Assembly (NCBI GenBank): GCA_002724585.1
Contig: PBPE01000040.1
Span: forward strand, 20,857-65,881
Direction: 5' to 3'
From: Dehalococcoidia bacterium
GTDB lineage: Bacteria > Chloroflexota > Dehalococcoidia > Lucifugimonadales > UBA3495
DNA: 45,025 nucleotides
Each line of letters begins with the position of its first letter. The first letter of the stretch is position 1. Below the pieces are notes generated by a model that saw nothing but the letters and a program-made list of their open reading frames with translations, was not told the origin of the DNA and made no database searches. A program made the translations under genes and the position numbers. This document shows positions 35,777 through 42,097 of the stretch, piece after piece.

Positions 35777-36961
35777 TCATGCTAGTGGGCTAACCGCTTT
35801 TGGTGTTGGGTAATCAGATACATTTAGTTGATGATCCATATCAGCATTAGATTTAAACGCTTTGCGTGTTCGCATCCATGACGATGTCGAATCCTTATAC
35901 ACAATGATGGGAATAGTTGTGGCTTCAAGCAACTTTCGAAGAGTATAGCCCTTTATCCGGTCAATTAGTCCGGGGTTGACCAAGCTCTGCGGAATCATAA
36001 TCAAGTCCGCGTTTTCGCTTTCAGCCCATTTCGCTAGATGTTTGAACCCGTGCTCAGTCGCTAATATTACTCCGGCACATAGTTCATTATTATTAAGATG
36101 GTCCAGCTGCTCAACAAGATACTCTCTCCCCATTAAACCTAGATCTTGAGTATGTAACACTTTAGTGGAAGTTTTTTCTACTTCTCCTGACGGATATGGA
36201 TTCACTAAATATGATGCTGCTGAAATGTCATATAACATAACGTAAGCTTCATTTTCTGCTGCGAACGAACTTATCTCTTCACGCATTGAGTCAATTTGTT
36301 CATTTTGATTATCGTCAGTCACCATCATGATGCGACTAATCGGAAAAGGTATTTCTTCGGATAGCTTCATTAGGGGCAGGGAAGCTGTAGGACCATTCTG
36401 TTTCCTAACTCGCTCGAGATAATTTATCGCGGCATCAATTATTCTCTCGTCATTTGAGACAAATCCACGGAATTCTTTTCCTTCTGTAGAGATCCCGCCT
36501 AGCCCGAAAAGCTCAGCACTAGATGTTTCCCAACCTATAAATATTATGGGGTTTGGTGATGCCGATATTAGGTACCACTGGTTTTCAAAAGCTAATAAAT
36601 CAGTTGGTAATGATACCCATTGTTCTGCGGGAACGTTGTTCTGGTCAGGCACGTTACCTTGACCAAAACCAACTACCGGAATTCCCAACGTGCTCATGTA
36701 CGTATATCTCTCAGTCTCGTTTAGGAATTTATCCACTGTTTGAAAACCGACATACAGAGTTGATTGGGAATCAGGCACTTTCGTTATTTCATTTTCTATT
36801 TCACGTGTGATTTGAAGCATCTCTTGACTGGAATAGAGAGACTTGAAGCCCTCAAGCGGTGGACCTCCTGCTCGTAGTTCTTTATCCATCCGATCAATAA
36901 AGGCATCGACCCCAGAAGGATCCAATACTGTTTTGTCGGCGTCTAGAATAGTCCATTTCAT
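35777..36961 (-). CDS. DICT sensory domain fused to a UspA-like domain
   Basis: A 394-residue soluble protein. Residues about 10-190 match the DICT sensory domain: 'LYVGFQTVDKFLNETERYTYMSTLG', 'VVGFGQGN', 'ENQWYLISASPNPIIFIGWE'. This domain is known from diguanylate cyclases and two-component proteins, and is linked to light response in cyanobacteria. Residues about 205-360 resemble UspA: 'ISRIMMVTDD' at the start and 'ENADLIMIPQSLVNPGLIDR' followed by 'IPIIVYKD' at the end. It probably senses a ligand or light state; no output catalytic domain is present. Upstream of photolyase by 32 bases. Confidence 0.8.
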   Translation of the reverse strand: MKWTILDADKTVLDPSGVDAFIDRMDKELRAGGPPLEGFKSLYSSQEMLQITREIENEITKVPDSQSTLYVGFQTVDKFLNETERYTYMSTLGIPVVGFGQGNVPDQNNVPAEQWVSLPTDLLAFENQWYLISASPNPIIFIGWETSSAELFGLGGISTEGKEFRGFVSNDERIIDAAINYLERVRKQNGPTASLPLMKLSEEIPFPISRIMMVTDDNQNEQIDSMREEISSFAAENEAYVMLYDISAASYLVNPYPSGEVEKTSTKVLHTQDLGLMGREYLVEQLDHLNNNELCAGVILATEHGFKHLAKWAESENADLIMIPQSLVNPGLIDRIKGYTLRKLLEATTIPIIVYKDSTSSWMRTRKAFKSNADMDHQLNVSDYPTPKAVSPLA

Positions 36962-36984
36962 TTTTATACTCCCGATAATTGTGA

Positions 36985-37356
36985 TTAAAACTGCTTTTGC
37001 TTCTTATGTTTTAGGGCAAATTTGATCAAAGCCAAATCTGGTTTCCATTGAATGTTTCTTGATTTAAATATTTTATTTAACAATCCAGGTTTAGCTTGTT
37101 CTCCTACTATCACTATTGGCTTGTTATTGTTGAGAACCCTGATAGTCAATCCAGTGCGTTTAAGCACTTCACTGGCATCAGAAAGATTTTTTGACTTTTG
37201 GGGTAGTTTCCTACCCCAATGGGTCAAAATTTTGTCTACTAGTGACAGTTCTATGTCTATGACGTTTCCTGTTCCGGTAATGTTGCTGGTCATTTCATCT
37301 ATTTCTACTCGCACGGTTCCAGTCACATTAAAACGTTCATTTTTAACATCTATCAC
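36985..37356 (-). CDS. Small unknown protein in the light-response array (1)
   Basis: About 123 residues. The first half is strand-rich with alternating Val/Ile/Thr ('FNVTGTVRVEIDEMTSNITGTG'), the second half helical and basic, with a KHKKQKQF tail. I recognise no family; an SRPBCC- or lipid-binding-like fold is possible. Start is uncertain: GTG 37356 has gggag 11 bases upstream; TTG 37407 in frame would add 17 residues and overlap the preceding gene. It is 23 bases upstream of the DICT gene and likely in the same transcript. Confidence 0.6.
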   Translation of the reverse strand: MIDVKNERFNVTGTVRVEIDEMTSNITGTGNVIDIELSLVDKILTHWGRKLPQKSKNLSDASEVLKRTGLTIRVLNNNKPIVIVGEQAKPGLLNKIFKSRNIQWKPDLALIKFALKHKKQKQF

Positions 37357-37361
37357 TATGT

Positions 37362-37562
37362 TTATGACTCCCAAGTGCGGAGTCTTACACTCCCATTCAA
37401 ATTCCAACGTGCCTGAGGAGCATCTGCGCCGGTAGATTTAGGTACCATAACTTCCATATCAGCAAAGGTGTATTCGATAGTGGTTCCTCTGCGATTAAGG
37501 AATTCGTAAAGCGACTCAGCTAATTGTGTCCATGTGCCAATTTCCATGTTGTTGTCTGTCAT
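37362..37562 (-). CDS. Small unknown protein in the light-response array (2)
   Basis: A 66-residue soluble protein with a strong RBS (aaggag, 7 bases before the ATG); a longer frame to 37619 is less likely. Contains 'IGTWTQLAESLYEFLNRRGTTI' helix and 'YTFADMEVMVPKSTG' strands, ending 'WNLNGSVRLRTWES'. It is predicted alpha-beta and acidic. No family is recognised. It is close to the first small gene (the two stops/starts are 6 bases apart). Confidence 0.6.
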   Translation of the reverse strand: MTDNNMEIGTWTQLAESLYEFLNRRGTTIEYTFADMEVMVPKSTGADAPQARWNLNGSVRLRTWES

Positions 37563-37615
37563 TTTTTTCTCCTTATTGTTGTTTAATTCATGACTTTGTT
37601 CTTGGTCTAGTAGAT

Positions 37616-37855
37616 TCATGATAGGTTTATCCTTCCCAGAATTTCAGCTTCTGCCAACGTTAAGCTAGGGTCGTTTATTCTTCTGGTGGAGCGTGCAATT
37701 ACACCAGGCAAACTTGGACTCAATACGTTTAACGGGTCTAGAACTCTGTGAGAATCTGCTTTTCGAGAGACCATAAACCTTTCCCATTTATTTATAAGGT
37801 CACTCATTGCAGTACGAGTTTTTATGATTAATGTATTTATCTCTGTTATGTCCAT
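37616..37855 (-). CDS. Small unknown protein in the light-response array (3)
   Basis: A 79-residue protein, start ATG 37855 with aaggagcgg upstream. The first half is helical and amphipathic ('INTLIIKTRTAMSDLINKWERFM'), the second half basic with 'VLSPSLPGVIARSTRRI' and a Leu/Glu/Ala end. No known domain. It stands between the DUF378 gene and the other two small genes and is read in the same direction. Confidence 0.6.
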   Translation of the reverse strand: MDITEINTLIIKTRTAMSDLINKWERFMVSRKADSHRVLDPLNVLSPSLPGVIARSTRRINDPSLTLAEAEILGRINLS

Positions 37856-37911
37856 GTAATTACCGCTCCTTTGATTTAGTTGCTATAAAGTCATACTGGG
37901 TATGATTTGGA

Positions 37912-38109
37912 TCAAGCTAAGGTTGTTACTGCTACAACGCCCGATACTGCTACTAGCAGATAGATGATCCTAGATAGAATATTTACTTCTCCAAACGATT
38001 TGCCTCCAGCAATGAGGGCCACCAAGTCAAATTTAAATAAGCCCACCAGACCCCAATTGAGCGCCCCTACGGCTGCGAGAATAATTGCTATGTTTTGCAC
38101 CATTGTCAT
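37912..38109 (-). CDS. DUF378 family small membrane protein
   Basis: A 65-residue protein with two hydrophobic helices. 'ILAAVGALNWGLVGLFKFDLVALIAG' at the N-terminus, followed by 'ILSRIIYLLVAVSGVVAV', matches DUF378 (NWGLVG motif). The function of the family is unknown. It is the first gene of the minus-strand array after the promoter at 38285-38314. Confidence 0.92.
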   Translation of the reverse strand: MTMVQNIAIILAAVGALNWGLVGLFKFDLVALIAGGKSFGEVNILSRIIYLLVAVSGVVAVTTLA

Positions 38110-38225
38110 AATTATGTCCTTTCATTTATGTAGATTAAGTTATACAACCTTGTGTCGTTAATTGTGGAACACCTGGTGTTTATAAATATCTCCTTTCACT
38201 GATTACAGTTCTTTATTAGTTTTTA

Positions 38226-38239
38226 TAGAACTTGTTCTA
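38226..38239. promoter_or_regulatory. Inverted repeat TAGAAC-TT-GTTCTA (candidate operator)
   Basis: Perfect 6-base arms TAGAAC (38226-38231) and GTTCTA (38234-38239) with a 2-base centre. Further single copies follow: GTTCTA at 38266-38271 and ATTCTA at 38285-38290. The repeats lie inside or beside two overlapping promoters of the 353-base space 38110-38462. Confidence 0.55.
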
Positions 38240-38257
38240 CATTAATTAACTTAAATG

Positions 38258-38286
38258 TTGACAGTGTTCTACGTTATGTGTATTAT
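38258..38286 (+). promoter_or_regulatory. Consensus promoter toward the zinc-ribbon gene
   Basis: TTGACA (38258-38263), 17-base spacer, TATTAT (38281-38286). Start near 38293, leaving about 170 untranslated bases before GTG 38463. The spacer contains a GTTCTA half-site, so a repressor bound there would block it. Confidence 0.65.
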
Positions 38287-38314
38287 TCTAGACATCTAAG
38301 GGCTTGTTTGTCAA
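38285..38314 (-). promoter_or_regulatory. Consensus promoter toward the DUF378-DICT-photolyase array
   Basis: Minus strand: TTGACA (38314-38309), 18-base spacer, TAGAAT (38290-38285). Start near 38278. It overlaps the plus-strand -10, so the two promoters compete. The inverted repeat at 38226-38239 would lie in the transcribed leader. Confidence 0.6.
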
Positions 38315-38462
38315 CTATATCTTACAAATTGCTTGAAACGTAGTATTTGTTAGACATGAAATTAAAAACAGATGATCTGTGTAGGTGTAGAGATAAGGCA
38401 AGTCCGAAATAGATTTAGCGGGTGAATCCAAAATATACAGACCTGCTGAAGAGAGGTGAGAA

Positions 38463-38657
38463 GTGTTCTGGTTTAATTCGTGTCAGAAATGTAAGGGAGA
38501 TCTATATGAGAGCAGGGATAGTTTTGGTCCGTTTGTAACGTGTATTCAATGCGGCCGTTATTTCGCTGGGACAGTATCTGAGCCTCAGGAAATAGATGAG
38601 AACGTATTTATACCTGAGCAGGTTCGTCGCCGTAAGCCTCGTAGGAAAGCTGCGTAA
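38463..38657 (+). CDS. Small zinc-ribbon protein
   Basis: A 64-residue protein. Two Cys pairs (C7-x2-C10 and C27-x2-C30) in 'CQKCKGDLYESRDSFGPFVTCIQCG' form a zinc ribbon, followed by an acidic stretch and a very basic tail (RRRKPRRKAA), fit for DNA or RNA binding. It uses GTG 38463 with gaggtgag upstream. Similar small 'CxxC...GDL...CxQCG' proteins are, in my knowledge, frequent in Chloroflexota. It converges on the B12-XRE gene. Confidence 0.8.
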   Translation: MFWFNSCQKCKGDLYESRDSFGPFVTCIQCGRYFAGTVSEPQEIDENVFIPEQVRRRKPRRKAA

Positions 38658-38662
38658 GGTGA

Positions 38663-38704
38663 TTCGCAGAGAGGACATTCCATAAGAATTATCCTCTCTG
38701 CGAA
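38663..38704. terminator. Bidirectional terminator between zinc-ribbon and B12-XRE genes
   Basis: Perfect 13-base arms TTCGCAGAGAGGA (38663-38675) and TCCTCTCTGCGAA (38692-38704). The 16-base interior contains a smaller ATTC/GAAT stem. It lies between two convergent stops. Confidence 0.85.
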
Positions 38705-38722
38705 GTTGCAAAAGGAATGGAG

Positions 38723-39601
38723 TTAGTCTGAAAGGAGCTGTCCGATGGGTACTTCTAAGGCCTCGGCAAGTTTTAAAACTACCCCGATCGTCAGGTTCTG
38801 TTTCCCGTTCTCGACGGCACTTATGTAGGTTCTGTCCAATGAAGAGGCTTGGGCTAATTGTTCTTGATTCCAACTTCTTCTTTTTCTCAAATCCTGTACT
38901 CTGGAGCCCATCACTATTAAGTATTCATTTAGACTTAAAGGATCCTTTGAGAGTCCTCCAAGGCGGCGAGCCTCCTGGATTGCACTGTATGCGTCGATGG
39001 CAAATCCGTCCGGTCCAAGTCCCTCAACTTGATCGCTATCTGTAACGCCGTATCCTCCTAGTAATATTCTGGGTGCATCGGGCAGTCTTCTCAATTGCGT
39101 GATTATTTGCTCTACTGTACTAAGGTCTTCTTTCATAGAAACGGATAAGGCGACAAGTTCGGGGTGGCCCTGGCGTACGAACTCAACTAAATCGTGAGTT
39201 GGTGTGTCTGCTCCTAGGAATTCAACGTCCCATCCGTCTACTAGTAAAAGGTCTGCGATCATTCGGGATCCCACGTAATGGAAATTACCTTCTACGCATG
39301 TTACAACTGCCTTGATTCCCCATTTCGTGGTAGCGTGGTAGCGCTGTCTCATTTGGTCCATAACGTCTAGTGTCATCTGGGTTGCAAGATGCTCCTGCGC
39401 TATGTTTATGTCACCGGTGTGCCACATTTCACCGACTCGAATCTGGGATTTGCCAATAATTGAAACGAGTATGCTGACTGGGCTCAGCCCTTGGCGTATA
39501 GCATCTTCTATAACAGATATCGTGGTGTCGGGATCTCTCCGGATTAGAGCGTCTAGGTAACGATCCCTCAGTTTAGTTGTTACTAAATCGTCTGTACTCA
39601 T
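38723..39601 (-). CDS. CarH-like B12 photoreceptor with C-terminal XRE helix-turn-helix
   Basis: A 292-residue cytoplasmic regulator. Residues 8-88: helical cap of the B12-binding-2 type with the CarH motif W60-x9-E70-H71; H61 sits where CarH has the upper-ligand His of the light state. Residues 95-215: B12 Rossmann domain with lower-ligand candidate H108 in 'EGNFHYVG', then 'VEFLGADTPTHDL', S153/S155 and G182-G183. Residues 231-289: HTH_3/XRE domain ('LRKRRSWNQEQLAQASSLDRTYISAVENGKQNLTI'). In CarH and LitR the DNA-binding part is an N-terminal MerR domain, so the order is inverted and the class changed. Inferred: dark adenosylcobalamin-bound oligomer represses, light releases. Confidence 0.92.
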   Translation of the reverse strand: MSTDDLVTTKLRDRYLDALIRRDPDTTISVIEDAIRQGLSPVSILVSIIGKSQIRVGEMWHTGDINIAQEHLATQMTLDVMDQMRQRYHATTKWGIKAVVTCVEGNFHYVGSRMIADLLLVDGWDVEFLGADTPTHDLVEFVRQGHPELVALSVSMKEDLSTVEQIITQLRRLPDAPRILLGGYGVTDSDQVEGLGPDGFAIDAYSAIQEARRLGGLSKDPLSLNEYLIVMGSRVQDLRKRRSWNQEQLAQASSLDRTYISAVENGKQNLTIGVVLKLAEALEVPIGQLLSD

Positions 39602-39668
39602 ATACGAGTCCCTCCAGTGCTATAGATAGCCGTATTTGATGTGTTTGTTCATCGTCAATGTTATCTAT

Positions 39669-39696
39669 ATTGTACACGAACGTTTTATAAACGCAA
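39669..39696 (-). promoter_or_regulatory. Probable promoter of the B12-XRE gene
   Basis: Minus strand: TTGCGT (39696-39691), 16-base spacer, TACAAT (39674-39669). The start would be near 39662, 61 bases before the ATG. Confidence 0.4.
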
Positions 39697-39705
39697 GAAG
39701 TGTAC
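39672..39705. promoter_or_regulatory. Nested imperfect palindrome over the B12-XRE promoter
   Basis: Outer arms GTACAC (39672-39677) and GTGTAC (39700-39705), inner arms CGTTT (39681-39685) and AAACG (39689-39693), with almost the same centre. They cover the -35 and -10. A nested dyad suits an oligomeric autoregulator. Confidence 0.4.
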
Positions 39706-39762
39706 GGTTTGTTGTGTGCTTGAAATAGTCATGAATGGCGTGATTGATGACTGAACAATATA

Positions 39763-39776
39763 TAGAATATATTCTA
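39763..39776. promoter_or_regulatory. Perfect 14-base palindrome TAGAATATATTCTA
   Basis: Perfect dyad of TAGAAT/ATTCTA in the 339-base space 39602-39940 between the B12-XRE gene and the divergent acyl-CoA dehydrogenase gene. It is the T-variant of the TAGAAC/GTTCTA repeats. Another pair, AGTCAT (39727-39732) and ATGACT (39747-39752), is nearby. Apart from the two promoters nothing else is evident in this space. Confidence 0.5.
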
Positions 39777-39874
39777 CATACAACAGGTGTGCAAATACTA
39801 AACAACTTAATAGTAGTTGGGGAGTTTGATTTTTTGAATGATCTAGAATAATGGGAGTAGTGATGAAGGATCTG

Positions 39875-39903
39875 TTGAGAGCGATGATCCGATAAGATAT
39901 ACT
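39875..39903 (+). promoter_or_regulatory. Promoter of the acyl-CoA dehydrogenase gene
   Basis: TTGAGA (39875-39880), 17-base spacer, TATACT (39898-39903). Start near 39910, about 30 bases before ATG 39941. Confidence 0.65.
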
Positions 39904-39940
39904 ACGTCCGCTCTCGTTTAATTCGGAAAATGGAGGATGG

Positions 39941-41074
39941 ATGGATCTAGGTTTAACTGAAATACAGCAAATGCTGAAGAATAGTGCCAGAGAATTCCTG
40001 AGCCAGGAGTGCCCGCTTACCCTAGTCAGGGAATTAGAAGAGAGTAATAAAGGTTATTCTGAGACTTTATGGAAGCAAGTTGTAAGTCTTGGATGGACTG
40101 GTCTGGTATTTCCTGAGGAATTTGGCGGCACAGGAGCTAACTTTGCAGATCTTGCGGTGCTTTTGGAAGAGATGGGTAGAAGCTTGCTGCCTACTCCGTT
40201 CTTTTCTAGTGTTGTGTTGGGAGGCCTTACAGTTCTTGATGCTGGTTCCGATCTGCAGAAGCAAGAAGTTATTCCCGGTGTATGTGATGGGAGTCATATT
40301 CTAACGGTAGCTATGCTGGAGGAAGAAGGTTCTTACCAGCCTTGGGGTGTTCATATGACGGCCTCGAGTCAAGGTGACAGCTATGTCTTAAACGGAACCA
40401 AGTTGTTCGTTCCAGATGCAGATGCGGCTCAGTCTGTTCTAGTAGTTACACGAACAACAGAATCTTGTGATGCGAACTCTGGAATTACCATATTTGTTGT
40501 GCCTATGGATAATGAAGGCATAACTGTCAGTTTATTGAATAGTATCGGTGGGGAGCGACATTGTGAAATGCATTTCAATAATGTCACAGTTCCCAATAGT
40601 AATGTTATTGGAGAGGTGGACTTAGGTTGGCCGATAGTGGAAAAAATGTTGCAGCGTGCCGTCTCCGCTAATTGCATAGAAATGCTTGGTGGTGCCGAAG
40701 CAGTATTAGATATGACTGTCGAATACGCAAAGCAGAGAACCCAATTCGGGAGGCCAATAGGAAGTTTTCAAGCTATACAACATCACTGCGCTAATATGGC
40801 ATCAGATGTGGAAGGTAGCCGTCATATGGCATACCATGCTGCTTGGCGTATATCAGAGAACTTGGAATGTGCTAGGGAAGTATCGATGGCAAAGGTTTGG
40901 ATAACCGGTGCATATGCCAGGGTTTGTTCTACGGCTCATCAGTGTCACGGCGCGATAGGTTTCACAAAGGAGCATAATCTACAGCTTTATACAAGACGAG
41001 CCAAAGTACAGCAGCTGATGTATGGTGATGTTCATGATCACAAAACAACTGTGTTAGAGCATATTGACGACTAG
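39941..41074 (+). CDS. Acyl-CoA dehydrogenase
   Basis: A 377-residue FAD enzyme that makes a 2,3-enoyl-CoA and passes electrons to ETF. Typical N-terminal helices ('WKQVVSLGWTGLVFPEEFGGTGANF'), middle beta-domain ('MHFNNVTVPNSNVIGEVDLGW'), and C-terminal 'YAKQRTQFGRPIGSFQAIQHHCANM'. The glutamate of the usual catalytic position is not obvious in the C-terminus ('VCSTAHQCHGAIGFTKEHNLQLYTRRAK'), so it may use the other (isovaleryl-type) position. RBS ggagg. It is first of a plus-strand run with HIT, HD and F420-like genes. Confidence 0.93.
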   Translation: MDLGLTEIQQMLKNSAREFLSQECPLTLVRELEESNKGYSETLWKQVVSLGWTGLVFPEEFGGTGANFADLAVLLEEMGRSLLPTPFFSSVVLGGLTVLDAGSDLQKQEVIPGVCDGSHILTVAMLEEEGSYQPWGVHMTASSQGDSYVLNGTKLFVPDADAAQSVLVVTRTTESCDANSGITIFVVPMDNEGITVSLLNSIGGERHCEMHFNNVTVPNSNVIGEVDLGWPIVEKMLQRAVSANCIEMLGGAEAVLDMTVEYAKQRTQFGRPIGSFQAIQHHCANMASDVEGSRHMAYHAAWRISENLECAREVSMAKVWITGAYARVCSTAHQCHGAIGFTKEHNLQLYTRRAKVQQLMYGDVHDHKTTVLEHIDD

Positions 41075-41109
41075 TACGACAAATCTTATATGTTTATGCG
41101 GAGGTAGCT

Positions 41110-41457
41110 ATGGCTACAAATCAATCAGTATTTTCGGATATCGCACGGGATCCTTTGCACCCTGCTCCTATTTATAGAGATGAACAAGTTATAGTTATTC
41201 GCGATATAAACCCGAAGGCACCTGTTCACTTGTTGATTGTTCCAATCATGCCTCTGACCTCGCTTGCGCAAATTGGCCCAAACCAAGAATCTCTTATCGG
41301 TCACATGTTTGTGGTCGCTGAAGAGATGGCTCGACGTGAAGGTGTTACTGGGACAGGATTTAGGTTGGTCCTTAACCAGGGAAGTGATTCTGGCCAAGAA
41401 ATTGATCATATGCATATGCATTTGTTAGGTGGTAGAACCCTGGGCGACATGGGCTAA
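41110..41457 (+). CDS. HIT family protein (HINT-like nucleotide hydrolase)
   Basis: A 115-residue histidine-triad protein. The triad 'DHMHMHLLGG' lies at the C-terminus, and 'VIRDINPKAPVHLLIVPIMPL' is the N-terminal family signature. It hydrolyses nucleoside phosphoramidates or AMP conjugates. The ATG is preceded by gcggaggtag. It is 2 bases from the HD gene, so the two are coupled. Confidence 0.95.
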   Translation: MATNQSVFSDIARDPLHPAPIYRDEQVIVIRDINPKAPVHLLIVPIMPLTSLAQIGPNQESLIGHMFVVAEEMARREGVTGTGFRLVLNQGSDSGQEIDHMHMHLLGGRTLGDMG

Positions 41458-41459
41458 TA

Positions 41460-42032
41460 GTGCTGGGAATTATCGGCGTCATTAGGAATCGGGTATCTAG
41501 ATTGCCCCTTGGGCTTCAGTCACACATAAACAGAGTTGAAGAAATAGCAGCCAGACTGAGTGATAGTAATGGAGTAGACCCTGACCTAGGACGGTTAGGT
41601 GCTCTATGCCATGATGTGGCTCGAGCCATGCCAGACAGTGAATTGCTGAGTAGGGCATCTGATATGAACATGGACATCTGCACAATCGAAAGAGATATAC
41701 CAATGTTGCTCCATGGTCCTGTTGGGTCTGAAATCGTTAGGATAGAAGATGGCGTAGAGGATGAATCTATACTGAACGCGGTATATTGGCATACCACAGG
41801 AAGCGATACTCTAGATGAGATCGGCAAGATAGTTTTCCTAGCTGATAAACTTGATCCTCAAAAGAATAAAAAATACCCATATCAGAAGTATTTATATGAA
41901 TTAGCAGGTTCAAATTTGGACTTGGCTATGTTTGAGTTTCTTAGAAGGGAAGTTGATAGTCTCATACAACGCGGAAATCAGGTTCATCCGCGCATGATGG
42001 AATCTAGAGACTACTTTTCGCAACTAGTTTAA
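41460..42032 (+). CDS. HD-domain hydrolase, YqeK-like
   Basis: A 190-residue HD phosphohydrolase. 'LQSHINRVEEIAARL', 'LGALCHDVARAMP' (HD pair), 'LLHGPVGSEIVR' and 'VYWHTTGSDTLDEIGKIVFLADKLDP' match the YqeK family, which hydrolyses symmetrical diadenosine tetraphosphate to ADP. It starts with GTG 41460 immediately after the HIT gene stop. The usual partners nadD and rsfS are not visible here. Together with HIT it suits removal of dinucleotide or adenylated signals. Confidence 0.85.
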   Translation: MLGIIGVIRNRVSRLPLGLQSHINRVEEIAARLSDSNGVDPDLGRLGALCHDVARAMPDSELLSRASDMNMDICTIERDIPMLLHGPVGSEIVRIEDGVEDESILNAVYWHTTGSDTLDEIGKIVFLADKLDPQKNKKYPYQKYLYELAGSNLDLAMFEFLRREVDSLIQRGNQVHPRMMESRDYFSQLV

Positions 42033-42097
42033 GAATAGATAATGTTTGGGGTGAATAATCTAGCCCTGCGATGTTATCTGCCGTGGAGAGCTGTGGT

